DNA from: Caenispirillum bisanense
Lineage (GTDB): Bacteria; Pseudomonadota; Alphaproteobacteria; Rhodospirillales; Rhodospirillaceae
DNA length: 64,000 bases
Direction of reading: 5' to 3'
NCBI RefSeq assembly: GCF_900230255.1
Contig: NZ_OCNJ01000001.1
Coordinates: 558,001-622,000, forward strand
Made by a program: the position numbers and the translations under genes. The notes under the pieces were generated by a model. It was not told where the DNA came from. It ran no database searches and worked only from the letters and a program-made list of their open reading frames with translations. Of the stretch, positions 10,795 through 22,332 are shown piece by piece. The number at the start of each line of letters is the position of its first letter. Position 1 is the stretch's first letter.

Positions 10795-11796
10795 TCAGGC
10801 GCTGAGGCGCACCGGGGCGGCAGCCGCAGGCACCGCGGCGCCGGCGGCTTCGTCGGCGCGCAGGGGCTCGAGGGTCCAGGCGCTGCGGTCGGCGAACAGG
10901 GCGCGCAGCAGCTTGTTGTTGTGGGCGTGGCTGGAGCGTACGCCGTGGAAGCGGCCGACGATGGCATGACCGGCCAGCGCCAGGTCGCCGACGGCGTCCA
11001 GGATCTTGTGGCGGACGAACTCGTTGCCGAAGCGCAGGCCGTCCTCGTTCAGGATCTGGTCGTCGTTGACCACCACCGCGTTGTCGAGCGAACCGCCGAG
11101 GCCGAGGCCGGCGGCGCGCATCTTCGGAATGTCTTCCAGCATGCCGAAGGTGCGGGCGCGCGCGATGTCCTGCTTGAAGGTCGCTGGCGTCACCAGGAAG
11201 GCGTCGCGCTGGCGGCCGATGGCGCGGGCGGTGAAGTCGATCTCGAAGTCGACCGTCAGGCCGCCGCGGCCCGGCGTCAGGGCGGCGACGGTCTCGCCGT
11301 TGCGCACGGCCACTTCGCGGCGGATGCGGATGACCTTGCGCGTCGCGTCCTGCTCGACGGTGCCGGCGCATTCCACCAGGAACACGAAGGGGGCGGAGGA
11401 CCCGTCCATGATCGGCACTTCCGGGCCGTTCAGCTCCACCACCACGTTGTCGAGGCCGCAGCCGGCCAGCGCGGCCATCAGGTGCTCGATGGTGGCGACG
11501 GTGACGCCCTGGTCGTTGGCGATGACGGTGCACAGGCGGCTGTCGGCCACCGTGTTCCACAGGGCGGGGATCTCGGCGTTGCGGCCGGCGATGTCGGTGC
11601 GGCGGAACACGATGCCGGTGTCGGCCGGCGCCGGCTGCAGGGTCATGGTGACCTTCTGGCCCGAATGCAGGGCGATGCCGGTGCACGAGATGGCGCTCTT
11701 CAGTGTCCGCTGGCGCGCGTAAGTCGCCGGGCGGTCTTCACCGCGGGTCGGCGCACTGCGGTCGGCGATGTCTTCCCGAGCGTTCTCGACGAACAT
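10795..11796 (-). CDS. lpxC: UDP-3-O-acyl-N-acetylglucosamine deacetylase LpxC
   Basis: 333 aa zinc enzyme for the committed step of lipid A synthesis. Seen: TLKSAISCTGIALHSGQKV (N-terminal), VATIEHLMAAL with zinc ligand His105, VPIMDGSSAPFV, and the zinc/catalytic region FVRHKILDAVGDLALAG with SSHAHNNKLLRAL. About 30 residues precede the conserved core. The ATG at 11796 has AAGGGGA a few nt upstream. It lies just downstream of ftsZ, a common placement at the end of dcw clusters, but with its own leader and an ftsZ terminator between them. Confidence 0.96.
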   Translation of the reverse strand: MFVENAREDIADRSAPTRGEDRPATYARQRTLKSAISCTGIALHSGQKVTMTLQPAPADTGIVFRRTDIAGRNAEIPALWNTVADSRLCTVIANDQGVTVATIEHLMAALAGCGLDNVVVELNGPEVPIMDGSSAPFVFLVECAGTVEQDATRKVIRIRREVAVRNGETVAALTPGRGGLTVDFEIDFTARAIGRQRDAFLVTPATFKQDIARARTFGMLEDIPKMRAAGLGLGGSLDNAVVVNDDQILNEDGLRFGNEFVRHKILDAVGDLALAGHAIVGRFHGVRSSHAHNNKLLRALFADRSAWTLEPLRADEAAGAAVPAAAAPVRLSA

Positions 11797-12100
11797 TATT
11801 CATTCCCCTTCGGCGGATCCTCTTCAACTCGCACGTTCCGGTCCTGGTCTTTCCGGTTATTGCGTTCGAGGCGGGACACCGCATCTGTCAGGTTTTCGAT
11901 GATGCTTTTCTAACGCTCCATCCCGCAACTGCACAAATCAATCATTGTTGCAGATTGTTACGGCGGGCCGGGCGTTTGGCGCGGCAGGGGAATAAGGGAG
12001 TGTTGCAGTGCGAAAAAGGATCGGCCCGCCCGGGGAGGGCGGGCCGACAAGTTTGTGTTCAGACGTCCGGCAGAGGCATCCGCCGGGTGCGCCGCGTCGG
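11797..12100. other. 304-nt leader between ftsZ and lpxC
   Basis: It contains the ftsZ terminator (12014-12047) and a possible lpxC promoter on the minus strand: TTGTGC (11936-11931), an 18-nt spacer, and TAGAAA (11912-11907), giving a leader of about 100 nt. The leader is AT-richer than its flanks. No ORF with plausible coding bias was seen. Confidence 0.4.
12014..12047 (-). terminator. Intrinsic terminator of ftsZ
   Basis: A 10-bp stem, TCGGCCCGCC (12021-12030) with GGCGGGCCGA (12038-12047), is followed on the minus strand by CCTTTTT. It is placed 54 nt after the ftsZ stop and ends the dcw transcript. Confidence 0.85.
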
Positions 12101-13825
12101 TCAGTTGGCCTGACGGCGCAGGAAGGCCGGGATTTCCAGTTCGTCGTCGTCCTGCGACGAGGTCTGGACCCGGTCATCGGGGTCGACCGCGAGGCGCATC
12201 TGCTCCGTCGTCGGACGGGCCTGCGGCGCCTGCGGCTGCTGGTGGTGCTGGGTGCGCACTTCCGGCTCCTGGTGCGGCGCGGCCGGGGTCGCGCGGCGGG
12301 CGAGGCCGGTCATGCGGGCGAGCAGGCCCTGCGCCAGGGTGCGGTGCTCCTCCGGCTCGATGGAGGTGCGGGTCTGGGCGCTACCCTGCAGCGGCTGCGG
12401 ACGCGGCGGCACGGCCATCGGGCGCGGTGCCGGCTGCGGCGCGGCGGCCTGCGGCTGGGCGGCGGCGCGCGACGCCTCCGGCTGGTGGTGCTGCGGCGCG
12501 GCGGCGTGGCCCGCCGAACCCGGCGTCACCGGGGCGCGCGGGATGAACACGTCGCGCGGCTGGGTGAAGCGCGGCGCGGCCGGAGCCGTCGGACGGGCGA
12601 GGCCGCCGTGGGTGCCGGTGGCCTGGAAGGCGGCCGGCTGCTCTTCCTCGACCACGGCCGGGGCCTGCATCGGCGCCTCGGCGGCGACGTGGGCGGCGGC
12701 CTGGGCGGCCACCGGCTCGACCTCGGCGGTCGGCTGCTGCGGCGCCGGAGCGGCGGGGGCAGCGGCGGCGGCCGGCGCCGTCAGCGGCTGCGGACGCGGG
12801 GCGCCCGGCATGGCGACGGTGGTGCGCTGCGGGTGATGGCCGGCCATCGCCTCGGCGTTGATGCCGGTGGCGACGACGGAGACGCGCATCTTGCCTTCCA
12901 TGGCCTCGTCGAAGCACGAGCCGAAGATGATGTGGGCGTCGGGGCTTTCGACCTCGTCCTTGATGCGGTTGGCGGCTTCGTCGACCTCGAACAGGGTGAC
13001 GTCCGGGCCGCCGGTGATGTTGATGAGCACGCCCTTGGCGCCGCGCATGCAGGTGTCTTCCAGCAGCGGGTTGGCGATGGCGGCTTCGGCGGCCTGCAGG
13101 GCGCGGTTCTCGCCGTCGGCCTCGCCGGTGCCCATCATGGCGCGGCCCATGCCGGACATGACGGTGCGGACGTCGGCGAAGTCGAGGTTGATGAGGCCCG
13201 GCATCACCATCAGGTCGGTGACCGAGCGCACGCCCGAGTTCAGCACGTCGTCGGCCATCTTGAAGGCGTCGGCGAAGGTCGTGCGCTCGTTGGCGACGCG
13301 GAACAGGTTCTGGTTCGGGATGATGATGAGGGTGTCGACGAACTGCGCCAGATCGTCGATGCCGTTCTCGGCCAGACGCATGCGGTGCACGCCTTCGAAC
13401 TGGAACGGCTTGGTCACCACGCCGACGGTCAGGATGCCCATGTCGCGGGCGATGCGGCTGATGACGGGAGCCGCGCCGGTGCCCGTGCCACCGCCCATGC
13501 CGGCGGTGATGAACACCATGTTGGCGCCTTCCAGCTCCTTGGCGATCAGGTCGTAGCTCTCTTCGGCCGCGGCATTGCCGACGTCGGGGCGGGCGCCGGC
13601 GCCGAGGCCCTGCGTCACGTCCATGCCGAGCTGGATGCGGCGGTCGGTGCGCGCGTGGTTGAGGGCCTGCGCGTCGGTGTTGGCGACCACGAAGTCGACA
13701 CCTTCGAGGCCGCTCAGAATCATGTTGTTCACGGCGTTTCCGCCGGCGCCGCCGACACCGACGACGGTGATTCGGGGCTTCAGCTGCGCCCCGATGCCTT
13801 CGGGGGCATGGAAGTTGATCGGCAT
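12101..13825 (-). CDS. ftsZ: Cell division protein FtsZ
   Basis: 574 aa tubulin-like GTPase that forms the Z ring. Starting at [10 protein letters not shown], the GTPase core holds [15 protein letters not shown] (21-35), the tubulin signature [10 protein letters not shown] (111-120) and the T7 region [12 protein letters not shown]. It ends in a long Ala/Pro/Gln-rich linker (about 335-555) and the C-terminal peptide [14 protein letters not shown] that binds FtsA. The start is supported by GGAGG 5-6 nt upstream. The reading frame stays open upstream for 192 more codons as far as ftsA (see the next entry). A longer protein of 766 aa could therefore also be made. Confidence 0.97.
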   Translation of the reverse strand: MPINFHAPEGIGAQLKPRITVVGVGGAGGNAVNNMILSGLEGVDFVVANTDAQALNHARTDRRIQLGMDVTQGLGAGARPDVGNAAAEESYDLIAKELEGANMVFITAGMGGGTGTGAAPVISRIARDMGILTVGVVTKPFQFEGVHRMRLAENGIDDLAQFVDTLIIIPNQNLFRVANERTTFADAFKMADDVLNSGVRSVTDLMVMPGLINLDFADVRTVMSGMGRAMMGTGEADGENRALQAAEAAIANPLLEDTCMRGAKGVLINITGGPDVTLFEVDEAANRIKDEVESPDAHIIFGSCFDEAMEGKMRVSVVATGINAEAMAGHHPQRTTVAMPGAPRPQPLTAPAAAAAPAAPAPQQPTAEVEPVAAQAAAHVAAEAPMQAPAVVEEEQPAAFQATGTHGGLARPTAPAAPRFTQPRDVFIPRAPVTPGSAGHAAAPQHHQPEASRAAAQPQAAAPQPAPRPMAVPPRPQPLQGSAQTRTSIEPEEHRTLAQGLLARMTGLARRATPAAPHQEPEVRTQHHQQPQAPQARPTTEQMRLAVDPDDRVQTSSQDDDELEIPAFLRRQAN

Positions 13826-14401
13826 GTTAGCCTCCGTGTGCGTCTGAACGGGGAGATGTGTACCAGGATTTTGTTCTTTGTTCAGCGTGCTTTTCGGTGC
13901 ATTCGCAAAATCTTCGGTGCGTTCATGCAAGGTTCCGTCACCCTGCGCAAGATCTGGCTTTTCCGTAGGTGTGGAGAGGACTTTCAGCAGGTGGCGTTCC
14001 TGCTCGGTCAAGCCATCGCTACCCTCTGATGCACCTTCGTTTTCCGGCTGCGGCGCGAGCGAGTGGTGCTCGATGCGCAGGTCCGAATCAGTGGGATGGT
14101 ATTCCTCGGTCCCATCCGGCTCGGCGAAGCAGCGGGCGACCGCCTGCGACACGGATTCCGCGAGGTCGAGCGCGCTCGGCGCCGACACGTCCACCGGCTC
14201 GGGCAGCAGGCCTTCCACCGCCGGATCGACACCCTCGGGCGGACCCCAGATCATGGCCGACAGCACCGCGGCGGCGCGCTTGGTGGCGCCCAGCGCACGG
14301 ATGGTGTCGCGGTCGTCGTGGGCGGGCTGCTCCGCGGGGGACGCCTCGGCGATGCGATGGCCGAACTCGTCCAACATGCGCCACTCGGTCTTGTCCGCCA
14401 T
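13826..14401 (-). other. 192-codon open frame coupled to ftsA and in frame with ftsZ (possible FtsZ N-terminal extension or lost small gene)
   Basis: The ATG at 14401 overlaps the ftsA TGA by one base (TGATG) and has GGGAG about 8 nt upstream, a classic coupled start. The frame begins [20 protein letters not shown] and runs without a stop into ftsZ. By hand count about 93% of third positions are G/C in the first 97 codons. That falls to about 70% in the next 48, and to about half in the last 49. The first part therefore looks truly coding, while the last part looks like a leader. I recognise no domain. It may be a real extension, an alternative FtsZ isoform, or a small gene whose stop was lost or missed. 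Confidence 0.5.
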
Positions 14402-15717
14402 CAGAAGTTCTCCCGCAGCCACTGTGAGATCCGTGCGATCCCGGCGCCGACGCCGGAGCCGCTCCTGCCCTTGGTCTTGCCCTTGCGGGCGCCGCGCGCC
14501 TTGCCGGCGGCGGCGGCCGGTTCGTCCGGCTCGGCCTGCTGCGGCGTCTCCACGTGGTCGTAGGCGGCGTAGCGCACGAGGCCCGCGACGGTGGAAAAGG
14601 CCGGGCCGGAGACGCTCTCCGGCAGGCCCTTGATGCGCAGCGGGCGGCCGAGGCGCACCTGCTTTTCGAGGATGGTTTCCGCCAGGTCGCGCAGGCCCGC
14701 CAGCTGGCTCGCGCCGCCGGTGACGACGCAGCGCGGGCCGACGGCCTTCAGCAGCCCCGCCTGGTCCAGGTGCTGGCGCACCAGCTCCAGCGTCTCCTCG
14801 ACGCGGGGGCGCACGATGTGGACCAGCATGGAGCGCGGCACTTCGTTGGGCGTCGTGTCGTCCTCCTCGCCGACCAGCGGCACCTTCAACAGGTCGCGGT
14901 CGTCGGCGGGGGTGGCGATGACGCTGCCGTACACCGTCTTCAGCCGCTCGGCATTGGCCACCGGCGTCGACAGGCCCTTGGCGATGTCGTTGGTGACGTG
15001 GTTGCCGCCGACGCCGACACTGTCGACGTAGACGATGTGGCCGTCCTGGAACACGGCGATGGTGGTGGTGCCGCCGCCCATGTCGATGACGGTGACGCCC
15101 ATCTCCTTCTCGTCCTCGACGGCGCAGGCGAGGCCAGAGGCATAGGGCGAGACGACGCGCGCCTCGATCTCCAGGTGGCTGCGCTCGACGACGGTGGAAA
15201 GGTTGCGCACCGCCCCGGCGGCGGCGGAGACGAGGTGGATGTCGACGCCCAGCCGGTCGCCGTACATGCCGCGCGGGTCGACGATGCCCGGCGTGCCGTC
15301 GATGGTGTAGCCGATGGGGATGCAGTGGACCAGTTCGCGGTCCTCGCCGACGTGGTGGGCGCGGCCGGCTTCCAGGATGCGGCGCACGTCGCGCTCGCGG
15401 ATCTCGTGGCCGGCGACCGCCAGGTCCACTTCCACCTTCTGCGAGCGCGGCTGGCCGCCGCTGACGTTGACCAGCACCTTTTCGACGCGCTGGTTGGCCA
15501 TCTGCTCGGCGGCGTCGACGGCGGCGCGGATGGAGCCTTCCAGCTCCTCCATGTTGGCGACCTGGCCGCCGCGCATGCCGCGCGAGCGGTGGTGGCCGAC
15601 GCCGAGCACGCGCAGGCTGCCGTCGTCGTCCGCATGCGCGATGAAGCAGGCCACCTTGGTGGTGCCCACGTCCAGCGCAGCGATCGTTCCGGTGCGTGTC
15701 TTGGCCTTCGACGGCAC
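14401..15717 (-). CDS. ftsA: Cell division protein FtsA
   Basis: 438 aa actin-like protein tethering FtsZ to the membrane. Phosphate loop [14 protein letters not shown] near the N-terminus, the SHS2/1C region ([16 protein letters not shown]), the second nucleotide loop [16 protein letters not shown], and the adenosine motif [12 protein letters not shown]. The basic linker [14 protein letters not shown] precedes the amphipathic membrane-targeting helix [13 protein letters not shown]. The start is GTG at 15717 behind GGAAGGA; no ATG fits. The gene begins 26 nt after ftsQ ends. The stop overlaps the start of the open frame leading into ftsZ. Confidence 0.96.
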   Translation of the reverse strand: MPSKAKTRTGTIAALDVGTTKVACFIAHADDDGSLRVLGVGHHRSRGMRGGQVANMEELEGSIRAAVDAAEQMANQRVEKVLVNVSGGQPRSQKVEVDLAVAGHEIRERDVRRILEAGRAHHVGEDRELVHCIPIGYTIDGTPGIVDPRGMYGDRLGVDIHLVSAAAGAVRNLSTVVERSHLEIEARVVSPYASGLACAVEDEKEMGVTVIDMGGGTTTIAVFQDGHIVYVDSVGVGGNHVTNDIAKGLSTPVANAERLKTVYGSVIATPADDRDLLKVPLVGEEDDTTPNEVPRSMLVHIVRPRVEETLELVRQHLDQAGLLKAVGPRCVVTGGASQLAGLRDLAETILEKQVRLGRPLRIKGLPESVSGPAFSTVAGLVRYAAYDHVETPQQAEPDEPAAAAGKARGARKGKTKGRSGSGVGAGIARISQWLRENF

Positions 15718-15743
15718 TTGGGTCGTTCCTTCCGTTTTCTCTC

Positions 15744-16730
15744 TCAGGCCTCGCGGCCGGCGCCGGGGGCGAGGGGCAGCGGCATGGCTTTCAGCTTCGG
15801 TCCGCCCTTCATCCGGTCGCCGACCGGGATGCCGTCGCCGTTCAGGCGGACGACGACGCGGTCGGTGAGGCGCAGGTCGATTTCCGTCAGGTCGTTGGCC
15901 AGCATGCGGTGGGTCTGCTCGATCTGCGCCATGCGGGCCCAGGCCGCGGCGGCGCCGGTTTCGGGCAGCTTCACCGTGATGCCGTGCTCGAAGTCGTCGA
16001 GCAGGATGTCCCAGCGGCGGTCGCCGCGGCGGGTGGCCGCCTTGACGCGCGGTGCGAGGCTCGGCTCGCCGTTCAGCATGGCGAACAACTCCGCCGCCGC
16101 CGCCGGAGCGCCGCCGCCGACGATCACCGGCAGATGCCCCCAGGTGCCGACGTCCTGCACCGGAATGGCCGCGCCGCCGGCGTCGGTGAGCATGAACTGT
16201 CCGTCCTCGCGCTGCCACAACGCGATGGGAGTACGTTCCTCTATGCGGACATGCACGGTGTCGGGCAGGCGGCGCGAGACGACCGCCTTGCTCACCCACG
16301 GCAGGGCTTCCAGCGCTTCGCGGGCGGCCTGCATGTCGAGGTCGAGGATGGAGGCGCCGCGCTGCACGTTCAGGGCGGCCAGGATGTCGCGGCCGTCGGT
16401 GCGGTTGCGGCCTTCGACCATCAGGTTGTTGACGGTCAGGCCGAGCCCCTGGCTGACGGTGGCGACGGCCGAGCCGCTCGCCGCCATGCCGCGGTCGAGC
16501 GCGCCGGAGCCGACCAGCCACGCCGCGCCCAGCGACACCGCCAGCGACAGCAGCGCCGCACCGGCGATGCGGCCGTCGACGCGCGGCAGCCGGCGGCGCC
16601 GACGCACGGTGCGCGCGGCGGCGGCGCTCGCCCCCTGGCGCGGGGCGGCGGTGCGCTTGACGCTCTTGCCGCCGCGGCCCGGGAAGATGTCGAGCGGCGG
16701 CAGGGGAACGGCGAGGCTCAGCAGTCGCAT
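15744..16730 (-). CDS. ftsQ: Cell division protein FtsQ
   Basis: 328 aa bitopic divisome protein. A basic cytoplasmic N-terminus ([15 protein letters not shown]), one membrane segment ([19 protein letters not shown], about residues 55-74), and a periplasmic POTRA domain beginning [20 protein letters not shown], followed by the beta domain ([22 protein letters not shown]). Starts at [10 protein letters not shown], inside the last codons of ddl (13-nt overlap). Confidence 0.93.
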   Translation of the reverse strand: MRLLSLAVPLPPLDIFPGRGGKSVKRTAAPRQGASAAAARTVRRRRRLPRVDGRIAGAALLSLAVSLGAAWLVGSGALDRGMAASGSAVATVSQGLGLTVNNLMVEGRNRTDGRDILAALNVQRGASILDLDMQAAREALEALPWVSKAVVSRRLPDTVHVRIEERTPIALWQREDGQFMLTDAGGAAIPVQDVGTWGHLPVIVGGGAPAAAAELFAMLNGEPSLAPRVKAATRRGDRRWDILLDDFEHGITVKLPETGAAAAWARMAQIEQTHRMLANDLTEIDLRLTDRVVVRLNGDGIPVGDRMKGGPKLKAMPLPLAPGAGREA

Positions 16731-17641
16731 GCGGCGGTCTCCACCATCCAGTGGCACAGCGCGGGGAACGGGATTCCGGCGAAGGCCGCCTGCTCGGGGA
16801 CGAGGGACGTGGCGGTCATGCCGGGCTGGGTGTTCACTTCGAGAATCACGAGGCGCTCGCCGTCGTAGCGGATGTCGGTTCGCGACACGCCACGGCAACC
16901 GAGCGCCTGGTGGGCCCGCACGGCGACCTCCATGGCACGTTCCGTCAGCTCCGGACCGATGTCCGCCGGCAGAACGTGCAGGGATCCCCCTGCGGCGTAC
17001 TTGGCATCATAGTCGTAGAAGCCGCGCTGGGTTGTGATCTCCGTCACGGCCAACGCACGATCTCCCATGACGGCGACGGTCAGTTCGCGGCCCGGCACGA
17101 AGGCCTCCACCATCACCTTGTCGCCGAACGGCCAGTCGTCGTCGGCGAAGCGGTGGTTGTCGCCCTCGCGCATGATGTGCACACCGACCGAGCTGCCCTC
17201 GTTGAGCGGCTTGATGACGTAGGGGCGCGGCAGCGGATCGACGCCCGACAGCATTTCCTCGCGCCCCACGATGCGGTCCTCGGCGACGCTCAGGCCGGCC
17301 TGGGCGAACAGCAGCTTGGCGGTCGGCTTGTCCATGGCGATGGCGCTGGCGAGCCGGCCGGAGTGGCTGTAGGGGATGCGCATCATGTCCAGGATGCCCT
17401 GGATGGCGCCGTCCTCGCCGAAGCGGCCGTGCAGGGCATTGAGCACCACGTCGGGCTTCGTCTCGGCCAGCGCCTGCACGAAGGCCGGCACGTCGCGCGG
17501 CACGTCGATGGCGGCGACGTCGACGTAGCCGTAATCCTTCAGCGCCTTGACGGCGGCCGCACCGGAATTGAGCGACACGTCGCGCTCCGCCGAGAAGCCG
17601 CCCATGAGCACGGTGACGCGCCGGGTGATCGGGGTCGTCAT
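16718..17641 (-). CDS. ddl: D-alanine--D-alanine ligase
   Basis: 307 aa ATP-grasp enzyme joining two D-Ala for the peptidoglycan stem. Signatures: [17 protein letters not shown] (N-terminal), [42 protein letters not shown], and the metal-binding [19 protein letters not shown]. The ATG at 17641 overlaps the murB stop by 4 nt. Normal DdlB length. Confidence 0.97.
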   Translation of the reverse strand: MTTPITRRVTVLMGGFSAERDVSLNSGAAAVKALKDYGYVDVAAIDVPRDVPAFVQALAETKPDVVLNALHGRFGEDGAIQGILDMMRIPYSHSGRLASAIAMDKPTAKLLFAQAGLSVAEDRIVGREEMLSGVDPLPRPYVIKPLNEGSSVGVHIMREGDNHRFADDDWPFGDKVMVEAFVPGRELTVAVMGDRALAVTEITTQRGFYDYDAKYAAGGSLHVLPADIGPELTERAMEVAVRAHQALGCRGVSRTDIRYDGERLVILEVNTQPGMTATSLVPEQAAFAGIPFPALCHWMVETAACDC

Positions 17642-18648
17642 GCGTCGTCTCCTTGGTCGGCGGCGGGGCGGATGGCCCGGGGATCGTCGGCGGGAACACC
17701 GATGCGGCGGATCTCCCACCGCAGCTCGATGCCGCTGGTTTCGTGCACGCGGCGGCGAACCTCCTCGCCCAACGCTTCAACCTGGGCGGCGGTGGCATCG
17801 CCGAGATTCAACAGAAAATTGCAGTGCTTCTCACTGACCTGGGCGCCGCCCATGGTCAGCCCGCGGCACCCGGCGGCGTCGATGAGCTGCCAGGCCTTGT
17901 GACCTTCGGGATTGGCGAAGGTGGAGCCGCCGGTGCGGGTGCGCACGGGCTGGCTGTCCTCGCGCTGGCGCCGGATTTCGGCGATGCGCTCGGCCACGGC
18001 GGCGGGGTCGGCGCCGGGCTCGCCCTTGAGGGTGGCGGCGGTGAACACCCAGTCCTCGGGCACGCCGCAGTGGCGGTAGGACAGGTCCATGTCCTCGGGC
18101 CGCAGGGTGTGCAGGCGGCCTTCGGCGTCGAGCGCCTCGGCGGTGACGAGGACGTCCTTGATCTCGCGGCCGTAGGCGCCGGCGTTCATGCGCAGGGCGC
18201 CGCCGATGGTACCCGGCACGCCGGTGAGGAATTCGAGCCCGGCGATGCCGGCCTCCTGCGCCACCGTCGCCACGTGGGCGTCCAGCGCCGCGGCGCCGCA
18301 GCGCACGAAGCCGCCGGCCTCCGCCTCGATCTCGGCGAAGCCGCGGCCGAGCCGCACCACGAGGCCCGGCACGCCGCCGTCACGCACCAGCAGGTTGGAG
18401 CCGACGCCGATGACCGTCAGCGCCACGTCGGCCGGGCGGGCGGCGAGGACCGTCGCCAGGTCGTCCACGTCCACCGGCCGCACCATCAGCTCGGCGGGAC
18501 CGCCGACGCGGAACCACGTCACCTTGGCCAGATCGGCGCCCGCGCTCACCCGGCCGCGCACGCGCGCCAGCGCGCCGGCCATCCGGTCGGACAGCGGCGC
18601 GGCGGGCGCGGTGGTGGTGGCGGCGGTGCGGCGGGCGTCGAGGCTCAT
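17638..18648 (-). CDS. murB: UDP-N-acetylenolpyruvoylglucosamine reductase MurB
   Basis: 336 aa FAD enzyme reducing the enolpyruvyl group to give UDP-MurNAc. FAD-binding elements [54 protein letters not shown]; the catalytic Ser is in [22 protein letters not shown] and the C-terminal Glu region is [16 protein letters not shown]. It is a type I MurB by layout. Overlaps murC by 4 nt and ddl by 4 nt. Confidence 0.97.
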   Translation of the reverse strand: MSLDARRTAATTTAPAAPLSDRMAGALARVRGRVSAGADLAKVTWFRVGGPAELMVRPVDVDDLATVLAARPADVALTVIGVGSNLLVRDGGVPGLVVRLGRGFAEIEAEAGGFVRCGAAALDAHVATVAQEAGIAGLEFLTGVPGTIGGALRMNAGAYGREIKDVLVTAEALDAEGRLHTLRPEDMDLSYRHCGVPEDWVFTAATLKGEPGADPAAVAERIAEIRRQREDSQPVRTRTGGSTFANPEGHKAWQLIDAAGCRGLTMGGAQVSEKHCNFLLNLGDATAAQVEALGEEVRRRVHETSGIELRWEIRRIGVPADDPRAIRPAADQGDDA

Positions 18649-20072
18649 TCCGCGGCGCCCTCCGGGCCGTAGAGGTCGGCGAGCTGGGCCGGCAGGGCGT
18701 GCGCCCAGGCGGTGATGTTGCCGGCGCCGAGACACACCACGATGTCCCCCTTGCGGGCGACGCGGCGCACCGTCTCCGCCAGCAGTTCCGGCCGGGCGAG
18801 CGGAATGGCGCCGCGGTGGCCGCGCTGGCGCAGGCCGTTGACCAGCGCGTCGCGGTCGACGCCGGGGATGGGGGCTTCACCGGCGGCATAGACGTCGGCC
18901 ACGACCACCGTGTCGGCGTCGTTGAAGCAGGTGCAGAATTCCTCGAACAGGCTGTTGAGGCGGGTGTAGCGGTGCGGCTGCACCACGGCGACGACGTTGC
19001 CGGTGGTGGCCGAGCGCGCGGCGCGCAGCACGGCGGCGATTTCCACCGGGTGGTGGCCGTAGTCGTCGATGACGGTCACGCCGCCCGCCTCGCCGGTCTT
19101 GGTGAAGCGGCGCTTGACGCCCGAGAAGCCGGCCAGCGCCTGACGGATGGTGTCGTCGGACAGGCCCATTTCCACGGCGATGGCGACGGGCGCCAGGCTG
19201 TTGGTCACGTTGTGCTCGCCGAACATGGGCAGGCGCAGGTCCTGGATGAGGCGCTGGCGGCCGCTCATGCGGTCGGTCACCATTACGTCGTAGCGGGCGC
19301 CGCCGACGCCGATGCGCACGTTCACCGCCCGCACGTCGGCCTGGGGCGACAGGCCGTAGGTCACCACGCGGCGGTCGGAGACGCGCGGGATCATGGCCTG
19401 CACCTCCGGGTGGTCGATGCACAGCACCGCCAGACCGTAGAACGGGATGTTGGTGATGAAGGTCTGGAACGCCTCGCGCAGTTTGTCGAAGGACCCGTAG
19501 TGGTCCATGTGCTCGGGGTCGATGTTGGTGACGATGGCGATCACCGCCGGCAGCTTGGTGAAGGTGCCGTCGCTCTCGTCGGCCTCGACCACCATCCACT
19601 CGCCGTCGCCCAGGCGGGCGTTGGTGTTGTAGGCGTTGATGATGCCGCCGTTGATGACCGTCGGGTCCATGGCGGCGGCGTCGAGCATGGCGGCGACCAT
19701 GCTGGTGGTGGTGGTCTTGCCGTGGGTGCCGCCGACGGCGATGGCCCACTTCAGGCGCATCAGCTCGGCCAGCATCTCGGCGCGGCGCACGACCGGGATC
19801 AGGTTCTGGCGGGCGGCGACCACTTCCGGGTTGTCGGGCTTCACCGCCGAGGAAATGACCACCACCTGCGCATCGCCCAGGTTCTCGGCGCGGTGGCCGA
19901 TGTGGACGGTGATGCCCTTCTCGCGCAGACGCACGACGTTGGCGCCTTCCGCCTGGTCGGAGCCCTGCACGGAATAGCCCAGGTTCACCAGGATCTCGGC
20001 GATGCCGGACATGCCGATTCCGCCGATGCCGACGAAGTGGATGGTTCCGATATCGAGCGGCATGGCCCTCAT
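18645..20072 (-). CDS. murC: UDP-N-acetylmuramate--L-alanine ligase MurC
   Basis: 475 aa Mur ligase adding L-Ala to UDP-MurNAc. Rossmann start [21 protein letters not shown] loop [39 protein letters not shown], and the C-terminal domain [14 protein letters not shown]. The start MRAMPLDIG at 20072 overlaps the murG stop (ATGA), which decides it over the internal Met. Confidence 0.97.
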   Translation of the reverse strand: MRAMPLDIGTIHFVGIGGIGMSGIAEILVNLGYSVQGSDQAEGANVVRLREKGITVHIGHRAENLGDAQVVVISSAVKPDNPEVVAARQNLIPVVRRAEMLAELMRLKWAIAVGGTHGKTTTTSMVAAMLDAAAMDPTVINGGIINAYNTNARLGDGEWMVVEADESDGTFTKLPAVIAIVTNIDPEHMDHYGSFDKLREAFQTFITNIPFYGLAVLCIDHPEVQAMIPRVSDRRVVTYGLSPQADVRAVNVRIGVGGARYDVMVTDRMSGRQRLIQDLRLPMFGEHNVTNSLAPVAIAVEMGLSDDTIRQALAGFSGVKRRFTKTGEAGGVTVIDDYGHHPVEIAAVLRAARSATTGNVVAVVQPHRYTRLNSLFEEFCTCFNDADTVVVADVYAAGEAPIPGVDRDALVNGLRQRGHRGAIPLARPELLAETVRRVARKGDIVVCLGAGNITAWAHALPAQLADLYGPEGAAE

Positions 20073-21202
20073 TGGGCGGTCTCCCTGGCAACGGCGGTCG
20101 TGGCGGTGGTGGTGGTCGCGGCGAGCTTGGCCTCGACCAGATCGGCGAGGCGCGCGGCGGCATCCGGCACCCCGAAGGCGCGGGCGGCGCCGGCGGCGGC
20201 CTGGAGGCTCGCCGGCATGGCGAAGAGGTCGGCGAGGCGGGCGGTCAGCGCCTCGGCCGTGAAACGGTCCTGCGGCATCAGCCAGCCGCCACCGGCCGCG
20301 TCGACGGCGCGGGCGTTGGCGGTCTGGTGATCGTCGGTGGCGAAGGGGTAGGGCACCAGGATGGCCGGGCGGCCCGCCGTCGTCATCTCGGCCACCGTCG
20401 AGGCACCGGCGCGGGCGATGAGCAGGTGGCAGGCGGCGAGGCGCTGCGGCACGTCGCCGAAGAAGCTCTCGAGCGTCGCCTCGGCGAGGCCGGCGCCGGC
20501 ATAGGCGGCGCGCACGCGATCCAGGTCTTCCGGGCGGCACTGCTGGGCGACGTGCAGGCGGCCGCGGATCTCGGCCGGCAGAGCCGCCAGCGCCGCCGGC
20601 ACCACGTCGGACAGGATGCGCGCGCCCTGGCTGCCGCCGAGCACCAGCAGGCGCAGCGGCGCGGTGCCGTCGACAGCGGGGTAGGGGGCCTCGCGCACCG
20701 GCACGATGGCCGGGCGCACCGGCATGCCGGTGTGGACGCGCTCCACCGTCGGCGGCAGGTGGCGCACCGCGTCGAAGCTGGTGGCGATGGTGGAGACGCG
20801 GCTCGCCAGCAGGCGGTTGGCGCGGCCGAGCACGGCGTTCTGCTCGTGGATCACCGTCGGGATGCCGAGCAGGCTGGCCGCCGCCATGGCCGGCAGCGAG
20901 GCATAGCCGCCGAAGCCGACCACCACGGCGGGCTTCATGGCCGCCAGGATGCCGCGCGCCTGCAGGGCGCCGCGGGCGATGTCGACGAGGCCGAGCACCT
21001 GCCCGATGCGGCCGCGGCCCGCCACCTGTCCGGCGCGCACGCGCACCGTCTTCAGGCTGCCGAGCACGCCGCCGTAGGTGGCGCCGCGGCTGTCGGTGAC
21101 CAGCGTCAGGTCGTGGCCGCGGGCCAGCAGCTCGGCCGCCAGGGCCTCGGCGGGGAAGACGTGGCCGCCGGTGCCGCCGGCGGTGAGGACGACGAGCGCC
21201 AT
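20069..21202 (-). CDS. murG: Lipid II synthase MurG (GlcNAc transferase)
   Basis: 377 aa GT28 enzyme that transfers GlcNAc to lipid I on the inner face of the membrane. N-terminal G-loop [17 protein letters not shown], the second loop [32 protein letters not shown], and the donor-binding [14 protein letters not shown] with [33 protein letters not shown]. The ATG overlaps the ftsW TGA by one base (TGATG). Confidence 0.97.
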   Translation of the reverse strand: MALVVLTAGGTGGHVFPAEALAAELLARGHDLTLVTDSRGATYGGVLGSLKTVRVRAGQVAGRGRIGQVLGLVDIARGALQARGILAAMKPAVVVGFGGYASLPAMAAASLLGIPTVIHEQNAVLGRANRLLASRVSTIATSFDAVRHLPPTVERVHTGMPVRPAIVPVREAPYPAVDGTAPLRLLVLGGSQGARILSDVVPAALAALPAEIRGRLHVAQQCRPEDLDRVRAAYAGAGLAEATLESFFGDVPQRLAACHLLIARAGASTVAEMTTAGRPAILVPYPFATDDHQTANARAVDAAGGGWLMPQDRFTAEALTARLADLFAMPASLQAAAGAARAFGVPDAAARLADLVEAKLAATTTTATTAVARETAQ

Positions 21203-22332
21203 CAGACACCCCCTCCGCCGGTCGGGCGGCGGCGGGTGAGCGCCAGCATCATCCCGAAGCCGAGCGCCAGCGCCAGCGTCGAGGAGCCGCCGTAGGACAC
21301 GAAGGGCAGCGTCATGCCCTTGGTCGGCATCAGGTGCAGGCTCGACGCCATGTTGATGAGCGCCTGCAGGCCGAACTGGCTGACGAGGCCGCCGACGGCG
21401 AGCAGGACGAACAGGTTGTCCTCCTCCATGGCGCGCGCGATGCCGCGCAGCACGATGAAGGCGAACAGGCCGACGATGAATATGCAGAGGATCAGGCCGA
21501 ATTCCTCGCCGGCGACGGCGAAGATGAAGTCGGTGTGGGCGTCGGGCAGCAGTTCCTTGACGCGCCCTTCGCCGGGGCCGCGGCCGAACAGGCCGCCGTC
21601 GCGGAAGGCCTGCATGGCCTTGTCGATCTGGTAGGTGTCGCCGCTGGCCGGGTCGAGGAAGCGGTCGATGCGGCTCTTGACGTGGTCGAACAGGAAGTAG
21701 GCGCCGACCGCGGCACCCAGGCCGGCGGCGACGAACAGCACCACCAGCACCATGGGCAGGCCGGCCAGGAAGAACTGCGCCGCCCACACGGCGGAGACGA
21801 CCAGGGTCATGCCGACGTCGGGCTGCGCCAGCAGCAGCAGGGCGACCATGGCGTAGAGGCCGATGGCGATCCACTGGCCCGGGAAGCCCTCGTTCTCGCG
21901 CCCAGCGGAGAACATCCAGGCGGCGGTGACGGCGAAGAACGGCTTGATGAATTCCGACGGCTGGATGGACAGCGGGCCGATGTGGATCCAGCGCGCCGCG
22001 CCCTTGATCTCGGTGCCGATGAACAGGGTGGCGAACAGCATCAGCGCCGTCACGCCGAAGCCGACGGCGGCCAGGCGGCGCACCGTGCGCGGCGCCATCA
22101 GCGACACCACCAGCATGACGCCGATGGCGACCGGCAGAAACACGAACTGGCGGCGCACGAAGTGGAAGGCTTCCGCCCCGATGCGGCCGGCGGCGGCGGG
22201 GCCGGCGGCCATGACCAGGAAGATGCCGATGCCGATGAGCGCCAGCACCGCGGCCAGCAGCCAGCGGTCCACGGTCCACCACCAGCGGCCGAGGATGCTC
22301 GTGTCCGTGCGGGAGATGGTGATGGTCGTCAT
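21202..22332 (-). CDS. ftsW: Lipid II polymerase FtsW (SEDS family)
   Basis: 376 aa multi-spanning SEDS glycosyltransferase of the divisome, partner of FtsI. About ten membrane segments, starting with [23 protein letters not shown] signatures include [35 protein letters not shown] and [22 protein letters not shown]. The ATG at 22332 overlaps the murD stop by 4 nt. Confidence 0.96.
   Translation of the reverse strand: MTTITISRTDTSILGRWWWTVDRWLLAAVLALIGIGIFLVMAAGPAAAGRIGAEAFHFVRRQFVFLPVAIGVMLVVSLMAPRTVRRLAAVGFGVTALMLFATLFIGTEIKGAARWIHIGPLSIQPSEFIKPFFAVTAAWMFSAGRENEGFPGQWIAIGLYAMVALLLLAQPDVGMTLVVSAVWAAQFFLAGLPMVLVVLFVAAGLGAAVGAYFLFDHVKSRIDRFLDPASGDTYQIDKAMQAFRDGGLFGRGPGEGRVKELLPDAHTDFIFAVAGEEFGLILCIFIVGLFAFIVLRGIARAMEEDNLFVLLAVGGLVSQFGLQALINMASSLHLMPTKGMTLPFVSYGGSSTLALALGFGMMLALTRRRPTGGGGV

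Noticed and set aside
12381-12917. Separate small genes in the FtsZ linker region on either strand
   Set aside because: They lie within the Ala/Pro/Gln-rich FtsZ linker, whose frame ends with the exact C-terminal FtsA-binding peptide.
14554-17037. An 827-codon plus-strand frame across ftsA, ftsQ and ddl
   Set aside because: Opposes three tightly packed essential genes with intact motifs and has no ribosome site or domain.
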